A DNA stretch of 64,000 nt. Source: Pseudoalteromonas apostichopi. Its GTDB lineage: Bacteria; Pseudomonadota; Gammaproteobacteria; Enterobacterales; Alteromonadaceae. The notes beneath the pieces were generated by a model. That model ran no database searches. It had not been told where the DNA came from and saw only the letters and a list, made by a program, of their open reading frames with translations. The number at the start of each line of letters is the position of its first letter. Positions within the stretch are counted from its first letter, which is position 1. The stretch is taken from positions 2,356,001-2,420,000 of the forward strand of contig NZ_AP028065.1 in the NCBI RefSeq assembly GCF_030297135.1, read 5' to 3'. A program made the translations under genes and the position numbers. Below are positions 9,147 through 17,172 of the stretch, piece after piece.

Positions 9147-9174
9147 AAAAACCCAGCTTCTGCTGGGTTTTTTG
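9147..9174 (+). terminator. Intrinsic terminator after lpd
   Basis: The stem ACCCAGC/GCTGGGT with loop TTCT is followed by TTTTTTG, 25 bases after the lpd stop. Confidence 0.9.
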
Positions 9175-9268
9175 TTTTAGTTTAGAGCTAAAACAAACCA
9201 CTCAGACTAATATCTATTCCCCTTATTTTTAGCTACAATACGCGCCGTTCAATTTTCTGGTAAATACA

Positions 9269-9958
9269 GTGGCTACTATCTCAAATAACTCCGTGTTAGT
9301 ACTTCGTGCTTTACAAATGGCTGAGTCTCGTCGTGAATTTAAAGCGCGAGGAGCTAAATTAACGCGTTGTGAGCGCTGTTTATTAGCTGAGCATTATTGT
9401 ATCTGCGAAGGAGTAGAGCAGGCTGAGTGTGAATCGGCGGTCTGCTTACTTATGTATCACAATGAGAGTTTTAAGCCATCTAATACTGGGCGTTTAATTG
9501 CTGAGATCGTTCCAGATAACCACGCTTTTAAATGGGATAGAACGAACCCAGATGATGCTTTGTTAAGCTTGTTAGCAGATCCACAGTATCAGCCTATGGT
9601 TATTTTTCCTGCTAGTGATGTTGAAGATGAAACCCGTGTGATCACTGAAGTAGTGCCTGAGGATGGTAAACGTCCATTGTTTATCTTTTTAGACGGTACA
9701 TGGCGCGAAGCAAAGAAAATGATCCGTAAAAGCCCTTATCTAGATAACTTACCTGTGCTTTCTATTACGCCTGAAAAGCTCTCAGATTATCGATTGCGTG
9801 TTGCCCCACATGAGCATCAATTAGGCACCGCTGAGGTTGCTATTATGGTGCTTGAGCTAGCTGGTGAAATGGATGCTACGAAAAAGCTAGAGGAACATTT
9901 TTTTAAGTTCAGAGATGCATACTTGCTTGGTAAGAGAAATAAAGGGCGTCCAGAGTAG
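9269..9958 (+). CDS. tapT: tRNA-uridine aminocarboxypropyltransferase TapT (DTW domain, formerly YfiP)
   Basis: A 229-residue DTW-domain protein. In E. coli, TapT transfers the 3-amino-3-carboxypropyl group of S-adenosylmethionine to U47 of tRNA (acp3U47). The signature DGTW lies at residues 142-145 in FLDGTWREAKKM, and KPSNTGRL and KSPYLDNLPV are also conserved. Four cysteines (34, 37, 44, 46; CERC and CIC) form a probable metal-binding N-terminal cluster. The start is a GTG with a poor ribosome site, but the N-terminal VLVLRA segment matches E. coli YfiP, so I keep it. In E. coli this gene neighbours the pat gene; here pat is about 47 kb away. Confidence 0.85.
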   Translation: MATISNNSVLVLRALQMAESRREFKARGAKLTRCERCLLAEHYCICEGVEQAECESAVCLLMYHNESFKPSNTGRLIAEIVPDNHAFKWDRTNPDDALLSLLADPQYQPMVIFPASDVEDETRVITEVVPEDGKRPLFIFLDGTWREAKKMIRKSPYLDNLPVLSITPEKLSDYRLRVAPHEHQLGTAEVAIMVLELAGEMDATKKLEEHFFKFRDAYLLGKRNKGRPE

Positions 9959-9970
9959 TTCCCTTTGGAT

Positions 9971-10004
9971 AAAAGAAAAGCGCGAACTATCTCTAGTCGC
10001 GCTT
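9971..10004 (-). terminator. Intrinsic terminator of the CsrB-like RNA
   Basis: Read on the minus strand, a ten-base-pair stem (AGCGCGA-CTA and its complement, one bulged base, four-base loop) is followed by TTTTCTTTT. It lies just beyond the tapT stop and points against tapT, so it may also reduce read-through from tapT. Confidence 0.88.
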
Positions 10005-10450
10005 GCGGAATCTTCTTAATTTTTTGCATCCTGCAATTGAATCTAATCAACTCCCTAAACTTTGCCACTCCATGCGATTACACTTTACTTATTGGTTCTG
10101 TGTAATATAAGGCAATCCCGCCTTGTTTCCTTGTAAGTCCATTACATCCTTGCTGGTAATTACTTTACCCTTCCCTTACGTGTCATCCAGACACTATCCT
10201 TTTATTTGCAAATCCGTTGCGATGCCCTAACGGCCTGTCCTTTGTTCCACTTTTTTAACTTCCTGTATAACAACATTCTGCTGTTATTCCATTCCACATC
10301 ATCCTGATGCTGTCCGTAGGTTGTCACTCCTTTGCGTTACTCTTCCTGAGCCTGTCCTTAATTCCTTATTCTCCAAATGAACCTTATTCCGCGGTTTTAT
10401 GAGTAATGCTTCCTTATCCATCTACTCATTAAGCTTCTTGCTTAGTTGAT
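9971..10450 (-). ncRNA. csrB: CsrB-family regulatory RNA that sequesters CsrA/RsmA
   Basis: I see no supported protein-coding gene in this 480-base stretch. Read on the minus strand it contains 26 GGA triplets by my count, against only one on the plus strand. Many are in CsrA-type contexts such as AGGATG, AAGGAC, AGGAAG and CGGACAG. It begins just after a TATAAT box (10458-10463) and ends in a strong intrinsic terminator (9971-10004). A GacA/UvrY-type palindrome lies about 165 bases upstream of the predicted start. This is the full architecture of csrB/csrC genes: an RNA with many CsrA-binding stem-loops that titrates CsrA under BarA/UvrY (GacS/GacA) control. The exact 5' end is inferred from the -10 box. 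Confidence 0.88.
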
Positions 10451-10457
10451 GTAAATA

Positions 10458-10463
10458 ATTATA
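10458..10463 (-). promoter_or_regulatory. -10 element of the CsrB-like RNA promoter
   Basis: A perfect TATAAT on the minus strand lies about eight bases before the first transcribed region. No good -35 is found 16-18 bases upstream (CTACTC at the expected place), which fits an activator-dependent promoter. Confidence 0.65.
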
Positions 10464-10609
10464 GAGAAATGGTCAAAGCTGAGTAGGTCAAAATCCTACT
10501 TAATCTATTGGTTATTTTATTGTCATTTAATATATATTATTAAATTTCAATTGGTTATGTGTTTTTTGGCAGTGTTTTCTGGTGCTTTTTACTCAATTGC
10601 TGCCATATA

Positions 10610-10627
10610 GGTGAGACATCTCTTACA
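10610..10627. promoter_or_regulatory. Candidate GacA/UvrY (VarA) upstream activating site
   Basis: On the minus strand, TGTAAG-n6-CTCACC matches the GacA consensus TGTAAG-n6-CTTACA in ten of twelve half-site bases. It lies about 165 bases upstream of the predicted CsrB start point, a spacing similar to that at known csr/rsm RNA genes. Confidence 0.7.
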
Positions 10628-10710
10628 TGTAAATTCCTAAATGGCAGCTAGGTTGATTGAAATATGAGTTTAAACGGGTGCACTTTGCGCTAACTCTAGG
10701 TAAAATATTT

Positions 10711-10727
10711 TGATAATTGTTATTATT
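10711..10727. promoter_or_regulatory. Candidate Fur box upstream of fbpA
   Basis: TGATAAT-T-GTTATTA is an imperfect 7-1-7 Fur palindrome (consensus TGATAAT-n-ATTATCA) inside an AT-rich region. It ends 14 bases before the fbpA start. This predicts iron repression of the transporter operon. Confidence 0.6.
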
Positions 10728-10740
10728 TAGGTGCTATAAA

Positions 10741-11745
10741 ATGAAGAAAACAGCCTTAGTATTAGTTAGCGCATTATTGAGCGTGCCGGCATTTGCTGCA
10801 GACGTAGTAAATATTTACTCGTTTCGCCAGCCATTCTTAATTCAGCCTATTTTGGATGATTTCACTAAGCAAACTGGCATTAAAACTAATGTGGTATTTG
10901 CGAAAAAAGGTCTGATTGAGCGTGTAAAGCGTGAAGGCAAGCACAGTAAAGCTGATTTAGTATTAACCTCAAATTTTAGTGCACTTATTCAATTAGAAGA
11001 TTTAGGTTTAACACAATCAATTAATAGTGATGTGGTAAATGCGAATGTGCCAAGCACCTTTCGCGATGCGGATGGTCAGTGGATAGCGCTTACTAAACGT
11101 GTACGTAATGTATACTCTGCAAAAGAGCGTATTGGTGCTCTTTCTGAGTTAACATATGAAGATTTAGCCGATCCAAAGTACAAAGGCAAAATTTGCACGC
11201 GCTCAGGCAAACACCCATACAATTTAGGTTTAGTTGCTTCGATGGTTGCTCACCATGGCGAAGTAAAAACTAAGCAATGGCTAGAAGGTGTTAAAGCTAA
11301 TTTAGCGCGTAAGCCGCAAGGTAATGACAGAGCACAAGTAAAAGCTGTGAAAGAAGGCTTATGTGATCTGGCGTTAGGCAACAGCTACTATTTCGGTAAA
11401 ATGCTGCAAGATGAGCAGCAAAAGTCTTGGGCAGAAGCTGTTTATATTAACTTCCCTAATCAAACTAACCGTGGTTCTCATATTAACGTATCGGGCGTTG
11501 TTATGACCCGTTACGCTAAAAACCCTGAAAATGCCTTGAAACTGATTGAGTATATGACCGACAATAAGGCGCAAAATATGTATGCTTCAGTTAATATGGA
11601 ATACCCAGTAAAGCAAGGGGTTGCATTATCTGAGATGGTTGCATCATGGGGGGAATTTAAAGAAGACAGTCTTCCTCTTGATGAGATCAGCAAATATCGC
11701 CCTGTGGCACTGAAGCTAATTGACGAAGTAAAATTTGATTTATAA
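10741..11745 (+). CDS. fbpA: Ferric iron ABC transporter, periplasmic binding protein (FbpA/FutA type)
   Basis: A 334-residue periplasmic protein. The signal peptide ends at PAFA-AD (residues 16-21). The mature start, DVVNIYSFRQPF, is typical of the family, and the paired iron-binding tyrosines are Tyr216-Tyr217 in GNSYYFGKM. Cys152 and Cys208 probably form the disulfide seen in this subfamily. An upstream in-frame ATG at 10717 would add eight residues, but it overlaps the Fur box and lacks a signal-peptide logic, so I use the ATG at 10741. It binds Fe3+ and delivers it to FbpBC. Confidence 0.92.
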   Translation: MKKTALVLVSALLSVPAFAADVVNIYSFRQPFLIQPILDDFTKQTGIKTNVVFAKKGLIERVKREGKHSKADLVLTSNFSALIQLEDLGLTQSINSDVVNANVPSTFRDADGQWIALTKRVRNVYSAKERIGALSELTYEDLADPKYKGKICTRSGKHPYNLGLVASMVAHHGEVKTKQWLEGVKANLARKPQGNDRAQVKAVKEGLCDLALGNSYYFGKMLQDEQQKSWAEAVYINFPNQTNRGSHINVSGVVMTRYAKNPENALKLIEYMTDNKAQNMYASVNMEYPVKQGVALSEMVASWGEFKEDSLPLDEISKYRPVALKLIDEVKFDL

Positions 11746-11766
11746 CGAGAACACACCTCGTTTTAT

Positions 11767-11797
11767 AAAAGCTGTTTTTTAACAGCTTTTATTTTAT
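11767..11797 (+). terminator. Hairpin terminator or attenuator between fbpA and fbpB
   Basis: A perfect ten-base-pair stem (AAAAGCTGTT/AACAGCTTTT, TTTT loop) is followed by ATTTTAT. It would make fbpA message exceed fbpBC message, as often found where a binding protein precedes its permease. Confidence 0.75.
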
Positions 11798-11814
11798 CTG
11801 GTATTAATCCACTT

Positions 11815-13449
11815 ATGCATGTGAAGTTTTCGCTGTCGCGTTGGCAGCTTATAGCCTGGCTTATTGGCCTGTTGCTTGTTACGCCATTAGGCTTTTTGTT
11901 ATTTGAATCTCTGCAAGGGGATTCAGACGTATTTCAGCACCTATTTGACACGGTGCTTTGGGATTATACCCGTAATACGCTATTACTCATTGTCGGAGTG
12001 GGACTATTAAGCTGCGTTATTGCTTTACCGTTAGCTTGGTTAACTGCCTATTGTGATTTTCCGGGACGTAAGCAGTTTGAGTGGGCTTTAATGCTGCCAT
12101 TAGCAATGCCAACGTACCTCATAGCTTATGTGTATACTGACTTACTTGATTATGCTGGGCCAATTCAAATAGCGCTAAGAGAGTGGTTTGGTTGGCAATC
12201 ACCAGATGATTATTGGTTTTTTGATATTCGTACGTTAACCGGGGCCATTATTATGATTGCTCTGGTACTCTATCCATACTTATTCCTTATTTTTAAAACA
12301 GCGCTTAGAGAGCAGTCTTTTAAATTAGTACAAGCTAGTCAGTTGATGGGGTTATCGCCATTTAAAAGTTTCTTAAGAGTTAGTTTGCCCCTTGGTCGAG
12401 GGGCTATTGTGGCAGGAATAACATTAATCAGCATGGAAGCAATGGCTGACTTTGCCACCGTTAATTATTTTGCGGTGAGTACATTAACGACTGCTGTTTA
12501 CGATACTTGGCTTGGCTATTACTCATTGACGGCTGCAGCGAAAATCTCTGGCATTATGCTACTCATTTTGTTTTTAACCATCATGGTGGAGCGCTTTAGC
12601 CGACGTAATCAAGCTGTATATGAACGTCAGTCAAGTATCAACAGCGCAACATTATATCGCTTAAAAGGCTGTGCTGCATGGGCTGCAAGCTTAGCTTGCA
12701 TGTTAGTTCTGTTACTTGCTTTTATACTGCCTGTTGGGGTGTTAATTAAGTACGCCATTGCGTATTCCGATGAAGCATGGAATGGGGCATTTTTTAATTA
12801 CGCTTGGCAGAGTTTTAAAGTCGCTGTTGTGGTGAGTATTGCAACCATCCTATTGAGCTTGTTGGTATTGTTTTATCAGCGAATTGCTAAACAAGCTTAC
12901 TCTTTACTTCCTGGACGTTTAGCAAGTACAGGTTATGCCTTGCCAGGTACAGTGTTGGCCATTGCCGTATTACTCCCATTAACTCAGCTAGATGATGCAT
13001 TAAATAACTGGCTTGAGCCTTTTGGTTTATCGCCTGGGTTACTTTTGAGTGGCACTTTATTTGCCATGATCTTTGCTTATGTTGTGCGTTTTTATGCGAT
13101 TGCGCATGGTGCGCTTGAAAGTAGCTTTCTGCGTATTAGTCCATCGCTAGATATGGCTAGTCAATCAATGGGCAAAGGACCCTTACAAACCTTATGGCGG
13201 GTACATTTACCGTTGTTAAAACGAGGGATTCTTACTGCTGGTTTGTTAGTATTTATTGAGTGCATGAAAGAGTTGCCAGCTGCTTTATTACTTCGGCCTT
13301 TTAATTTTGAAACGCTTGCGACCCATGTTTTTCAGTATGTTAGTGATGAGCAGTTAGAGCTTGCGTCTATTTCAGCTTTGTTTATCGTGTTAGTTGGGTT
13401 AATTCCTTTGTATTTCGTTAATCGTTCGATGGAGCAAAATCACTCATGA
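11815..13449 (+). CDS. fbpB: Ferric iron ABC transporter permease, fused two-fold type
   Basis: A 544-residue inner-membrane permease with two tandem binding-protein-dependent transport domains, each with about six membrane segments. The two EAA-type loops are recognisable by AASQLMGLSPFKSF-like (QASQLMGLSPFKSF, about residue 180) and MASQSMGKGPLQTLW (about 445). This duplicated layout is that of FbpB/SfuB iron permeases. The stop overlaps the next start in ATGA, so fbpB and fbpC are translationally coupled. Confidence 0.92.
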   Translation: MHVKFSLSRWQLIAWLIGLLLVTPLGFLLFESLQGDSDVFQHLFDTVLWDYTRNTLLLIVGVGLLSCVIALPLAWLTAYCDFPGRKQFEWALMLPLAMPTYLIAYVYTDLLDYAGPIQIALREWFGWQSPDDYWFFDIRTLTGAIIMIALVLYPYLFLIFKTALREQSFKLVQASQLMGLSPFKSFLRVSLPLGRGAIVAGITLISMEAMADFATVNYFAVSTLTTAVYDTWLGYYSLTAAAKISGIMLLILFLTIMVERFSRRNQAVYERQSSINSATLYRLKGCAAWAASLACMLVLLLAFILPVGVLIKYAIAYSDEAWNGAFFNYAWQSFKVAVVVSIATILLSLLVLFYQRIAKQAYSLLPGRLASTGYALPGTVLAIAVLLPLTQLDDALNNWLEPFGLSPGLLLSGTLFAMIFAYVVRFYAIAHGALESSFLRISPSLDMASQSMGKGPLQTLWRVHLPLLKRGILTAGLLVFIECMKELPAALLLRPFNFETLATHVFQYVSDEQLELASISALFIVLVGLIPLYFVNRSMEQNHS

Positions 13450-14489
13450 GTCATTTGATAATTCAAGACCTAGCTTATCAGTACAATGGCACTAAGGTAT
13501 TGAGTGAACTCAATCTTAATGTTGAGCAAGATGAAATTGTTTGTTTGCTTGGCGCAAGTGGCTGTGGCAAAACCACCACCTTAAAGGCAATCGCGGGGAT
13601 TTTACAGCCCGAGCAAGGCTATATGAGCATAGATTCAAATGTGGTCAATGATAGCGGACTATTTGTTGCACCTGAAAAGCGTAATATCGGCATGATGTTT
13701 CAAGACTATGCGTTATTCCCTCATCTAACGGTTAGTGACAACATTGCGTTTGGCCTCAGTAATATGAGCAAAGCACAAAAGCGTGAGCGCGTGGACGAAA
13801 TGCTCAGCCTTGTTAAATTAGATGGTTGTGCTGGGCGTTACCCTCATCAACTTTCAGGTGGTCAGCAGCAACGAGTCGCGATTGCTCGTGCTCTTGCTTA
13901 TAAGCCAAGCTTATTATTACTTGATGAGCCATTTTCGAATATTGATACACAAGTACGATTTGAGCTTATTGCAGATATACGTCGCATTATTAAAGATCAG
14001 CAGGTATCTGCGGTATTTGTTACCCACTCGAAGGAAGAAGCTTTCGCCTTTGCTGACACACTTGCGGTTATGCATGGTGGAAAAATCGCCCAACAGGGCT
14101 CCGCGGAGCAGTTATTTAGCCAACCTAACTCAAAGGTGGTTGCAGAGTTTCTTGGTACGGGCATATACTTAACGGCGAAAGTATTAACGCCAACTGAATA
14201 CGAAACGGCGTTTGGTGTGGTTCACTCATTGACGGCGAACAATGTAGATTGTCAGCAAGGTCAAGTGTACATAAGACCGCACTATATTCAGTTGTGTGAA
14301 GCTGCTCACAGTGACGCAAACAGTTTAACAATCTTGCAAAGACGCTTTATCGGTACGCGTTATGTGTATCGTATCAATATTGCAGGGCAAGAGTGTGAAG
14401 TTGCCGCAGAGCAAGATCGCGTGTTAGCTGTTGAGCAGCCTGTAAAAATAAAAATAATGCCGCACACAGTCAATTTTTTTCATGATTAA
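13446..14489 (+). CDS. fbpC: Ferric iron ABC transporter ATP-binding protein
   Basis: A 347-residue ATPase. Walker A is GASGCGKTT, the Q-loop is MMFQDYALFPH, the signature is LSGGQQQRVAIARA and Walker B is LLLLDEPFSNID. The C-terminal 110 residues form a TOBE-like regulatory domain. It energises Fe3+ import through FbpB. Its start lies inside the fbpB stop. The peroxidase-like gene follows 52 bases downstream with no terminator between, so they are probably co-transcribed. Confidence 0.94.
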   Translation: MSHLIIQDLAYQYNGTKVLSELNLNVEQDEIVCLLGASGCGKTTTLKAIAGILQPEQGYMSIDSNVVNDSGLFVAPEKRNIGMMFQDYALFPHLTVSDNIAFGLSNMSKAQKRERVDEMLSLVKLDGCAGRYPHQLSGGQQQRVAIARALAYKPSLLLLDEPFSNIDTQVRFELIADIRRIIKDQQVSAVFVTHSKEEAFAFADTLAVMHGGKIAQQGSAEQLFSQPNSKVVAEFLGTGIYLTAKVLTPTEYETAFGVVHSLTANNVDCQQGQVYIRPHYIQLCEAAHSDANSLTILQRRFIGTRYVYRINIAGQECEVAAEQDRVLAVEQPVKIKIMPHTVNFFHD

Positions 14490-14541
14490 TCAATCTTGAA
14501 TCCTTGGCTAGGTGCAAATAACGAGAAGCTAAGGATTCACT

Positions 14542-15441
14542 ATGGCGCAAGCGCAATCTGGGATTTGTGCTGAAGCAAACTTACATGGTTTGCACCTGTT
14601 TTTTAATGTTTACGATGGCCATGATGAGTCATTACGTAAAAAACTAAAACGCGTCAGCGTTATTCAAGATGAGTTTGCAGATCAGTTCTCTGAAGCCATG
14701 CTGTCGTGCGTGGTTGCCCTTGGTGCTCAGTATTGGCCGCATATCCTGCCCGAATTTATTCCAAGTCAATTACAAAGCTTTCCTAATGTGACTCATAGTG
14801 AGCATGTGATCAGTGCACAGCCTTTTGACTTGTTTGTACAAATTCGCTCAGACCGCGAAGATGTAAACCATCTATTTGCTCTGCAAATTCTAAAGTTATT
14901 AACACCGGATGTAGAGCTGGTGGAGCAGGTACGTAATTTTCGGTTTTTAGATGGGCGTGATTTTAATGGCTTTATTTATGCTGGTGATACCCCTCATGGT
15001 CGTCAAAAGCGTAGCACGGCTCTTATCAACAAACCGGGGCACTTTGAAGACCAAGGCAGCTATATTCATGTGCAGCGTTTTGTGCATGACTTGAGTGTCT
15101 GGCAGCATTTGTCGTTGTTCGAGCAAGAACAAATCATGGGGCGTACGCGTCTTGATAATACCTTGATTGTGCCTGCTGTAGAAACTAGTCATGCGGTTCG
15201 CAGTGAACTAAAAGATGAGCACGGTCAGCCACTATTACTTAATCAAAGCATGCCATTTGGTGATGTGCATAAACAGGGGATTTTGATGGTTTCGTGTGCG
15301 GCGCAAGGGGATGCGTTTGAGCAGGTATTAAAGAGCCGGTTGGGGCAGGGCGATTGCTATGATCATTGGCTCGATTTTACTCAAGCCGATATGGGATCTG
15401 CGTTTTTCGCCCCGTCAGTAAACTTTTTAAAGCAGCTTTAA
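14542..15441 (+). CDS. DyP/YfeX-like haem protein with replaced distal catalytic residues
   Basis: A 299-residue protein clearly related to E. coli YfeX. It shares the AQSGI start, the FRFLDGRDFNGF segment, IMGRTRLD, ETSH and the C-terminal SAFFAPS. The proximal haem ligand is kept as His217 in ETSH. The family motif GFVDGTENP is here GFIYAGDTP, so the distal Asp is Tyr146. The distal Arg before the conserved (S/N)-(L/M)-P-(Y/F)-G is Asn234. These comparisons use recalled YfeX and DypB sequences. Normal peroxidase chemistry is therefore doubtful; haem binding, haem iron handling or another activity is possible. Its place after fbpABC suggests a link to iron. The stop overlaps the convergent argR stop by four bases. 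Confidence 0.85.
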   Translation: MAQAQSGICAEANLHGLHLFFNVYDGHDESLRKKLKRVSVIQDEFADQFSEAMLSCVVALGAQYWPHILPEFIPSQLQSFPNVTHSEHVISAQPFDLFVQIRSDREDVNHLFALQILKLLTPDVELVEQVRNFRFLDGRDFNGFIYAGDTPHGRQKRSTALINKPGHFEDQGSYIHVQRFVHDLSVWQHLSLFEQEQIMGRTRLDNTLIVPAVETSHAVRSELKDEHGQPLLLNQSMPFGDVHKQGILMVSCAAQGDAFEQVLKSRLGQGDCYDHWLDFTQADMGSAFFAPSVNFLKQL

Positions 15442-15905
15442 ACTGTATCGAATAAAGTGCGCACGCGATCAAGCGTGACATCGATTTCTGAAATCTTCGC
15501 AGGGGCGATAAAAATAGTGTCGTCGCCTGCAATAGTGCCTAGTACACCATCCGCCTTACCTAGAGAATCAAGTAATCGAGCAATTAATTGAGCTGCGCCT
15601 GGGCTAGTACGAATAATGATCATCATTTCGTTATGCATAATATCGATAACAAGCTGACGCAGCGGGCTTTTCGCTGTTGGTACACCCATTTCAGCCGGTA
15701 AACAATAAACCATTTCTTGCTTTGCATTACGGGTACGTACAGCACCGAACTTGCTTAACATGCGAGAGACTTTACTTTGGCTAATATTATCAAAGCCTTG
15801 CTCTTTCAATGCTTCGACAATCTCACCTTGTGAGCCGAAGTTTTCTTCTTTTAATAGCGCTTTAAACGCTTTGATTAGTGCTTCTTGTTTGTCTTGTGGT
15901 TGCAT
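15438..15905 (-). CDS. argR: Arginine repressor ArgR
   Basis: A 155-residue regulator. The N-terminal winged helix (about 1-75) contains SQSKVSRMLSKFGAVRTRN. The C-terminal oligomerisation and arginine-binding domain has PGAAQLIARLLD and GTIAGDDTIFIAP. The hexamer represses arginine biosynthesis genes when arginine is bound. It is divergent from mdh, the usual gammaproteobacterial arrangement. Two candidate ARG boxes lie in the shared upstream region, predicting autoregulation. Confidence 0.96.
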   Translation of the reverse strand: MQPQDKQEALIKAFKALLKEENFGSQGEIVEALKEQGFDNISQSKVSRMLSKFGAVRTRNAKQEMVYCLPAEMGVPTAKSPLRQLVIDIMHNEMMIIIRTSPGAAQLIARLLDSLGKADGVLGTIAGDDTIFIAPAKISEIDVTLDRVRTLFDTV

Positions 15906-15929
15906 GTTGCCGTTTCTTTATTCATAAAA

Positions 15930-15967
15930 TGTGGAGTAATTCTACACAACTCTGCATATTTATGCAG
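15930..15967. promoter_or_regulatory. Tandem ARG boxes upstream of argR
   Basis: Two palindromic sites lie side by side. One is imperfect (15930-15948, arms TGTG and CACA with partly paired inner bases). The other is near perfect (15952-15967, arms CTGCATA and TATGCAG). Their centres are about 21 bases apart, the spacing of paired ARG boxes bound by one ArgR hexamer. They lie 25-62 bases upstream of argR. Confidence 0.6.
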
Positions 15968-16130
15968 TATTAGTTTACAAAGTCGTCCAAAATGCTGTGT
16001 CTTTACAGCTAAGTTTACAACTATGGTCGAAATTATACGCGAAATAAGCAGGATAAATTTGTTTTTAGTCGCTAATTTCATTATCTTTAGGGCCACAAAT
16101 ATTTCCTACCTCAAATTACGGAGAATTCCA

Positions 16131-17066
16131 ATGAAAGTTGCTGTTTTAGGCGCAGCTGGCGGTATCGGCCAAGCATTGTCTTTATTATTAAAAACAAGTT
16201 TACCTGCAGGTTCTGAATTATCGTTATATGATGTTGCCCCTGTTGTTCCTGGTGTAGCGGTTGATCTTTCTCACATCCCAACAGACGTTAAAGTTGAAGG
16301 CTTTGGTGCTGACAACTTAGACGCAGCATTAGCTGGTTGTGATATCGTTCTTATCCCAGCGGGTATGCCACGTAAGCCTGGTATGGACCGTGCGGACCTT
16401 TTCAACGTAAACGCAGGTATCATCAAAACATTAGCTGAAGGCATCGTTAAAAACTGTCCTAAAGCGTTAGTAGGTATTATCACTAACCCAGTAAACGGCA
16501 CTGTGCCAATCGTTGCTGAAGTATTCAAAAAAGCGGGTACTTACGATGCTAACCGTGTATTCGGTATCACAACGCTTGACGTGATCCGTTCAGAAGCTTT
16601 TGTAGCTGAACTTAAAGGTTTAAGCGCAACTGACGTTAAAGTTCCAGTTATCGGTGGTCACTCAGGTACTACAATCCTTCCTCTTCTTTCTCAAGTTGAA
16701 GGTGTTACTTTCACTGATGAAGAAGTTGCAGCATTAACACCACGTATCCAAAACGCAGGTACTGAAGTTGTTAACGCTAAAGCCGGTGGCGGTTCAGCAA
16801 CTCTTTCAATGGGTGCAGCAGCAGCGCGCTTCTGTATGTCTTTAGTGAAAGGCCTACAAGGTGAAGAAGTTGTTGATTATGCATACGTTGCAGTTGAAAA
16901 CGGTGACGCAGCATACTTCGCACACCCAGTACGTCTAGGTAAAAACGGCGTTGAAGAAATCCTTTCTTACGGTGAGTTAAGTGCATTCGAAGAGCAAGCT
17001 AAAAACGACATGCTAGCTACACTTAACAAAGACATCCAAGAAGGTGTTGATTTCATCAACGGTTAA
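16131..17066 (+). CDS. mdh: Malate dehydrogenase (NAD+)
   Basis: A 311-residue TCA-cycle enzyme that oxidises malate to oxaloacetate. The N-terminal NAD fold is VAVLGAAGGIGQALS. The substrate and catalytic residues are Arg81, Arg87, Asp150, Arg153 and His177, the same numbering as in E. coli Mdh. A longer in-frame reading from 15885 exists, but the ATG at 16131 has the ribosome site ACGGAG and matches the family start. Codon use is that of a highly expressed gene. Confidence 0.97.
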   Translation: MKVAVLGAAGGIGQALSLLLKTSLPAGSELSLYDVAPVVPGVAVDLSHIPTDVKVEGFGADNLDAALAGCDIVLIPAGMPRKPGMDRADLFNVNAGIIKTLAEGIVKNCPKALVGIITNPVNGTVPIVAEVFKKAGTYDANRVFGITTLDVIRSEAFVAELKGLSATDVKVPVIGGHSGTTILPLLSQVEGVTFTDEEVAALTPRIQNAGTEVVNAKAGGGSATLSMGAAAARFCMSLVKGLQGEEVVDYAYVAVENGDAAYFAHPVRLGKNGVEEILSYGELSAFEEQAKNDMLATLNKDIQEGVDFING

Positions 17067-17123
17067 TTCCGCCAGATGATAGGCGCTTTGCTTATTCGTT
17101 AACTTAGTAAAAGCGCTGAAAAC

Positions 17124-17152
17124 AAAAAAGCCTGCAAATGCAGGCTTTTTTA
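17124..17152. terminator. Bidirectional terminator between mdh and ispB
   Basis: AAAAAAGCCTGC and GCAGGCTTTTTT form a stem with loop AAAT. T runs on both strands let it serve the convergent mdh and ispB genes. Confidence 0.9.
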
Positions 17153-17172
17153 ATGGCTCGAATAAATAGAGT

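Noticed and set aside
9817..10068. Minus-strand reading frame in the end of tapT and the CsrB region
   Set aside because: It overlaps tapT and the CsrB terminator and has no start context or recognisable protein features; the GGA-rich RNA explains the strand signal better.
15885..16130. Long N-terminal extension of malate dehydrogenase
   Set aside because: It runs through the argR promoter and ARG boxes. The ATG at 16131 has a good ribosome site and gives catalytic residues at the family's usual positions.
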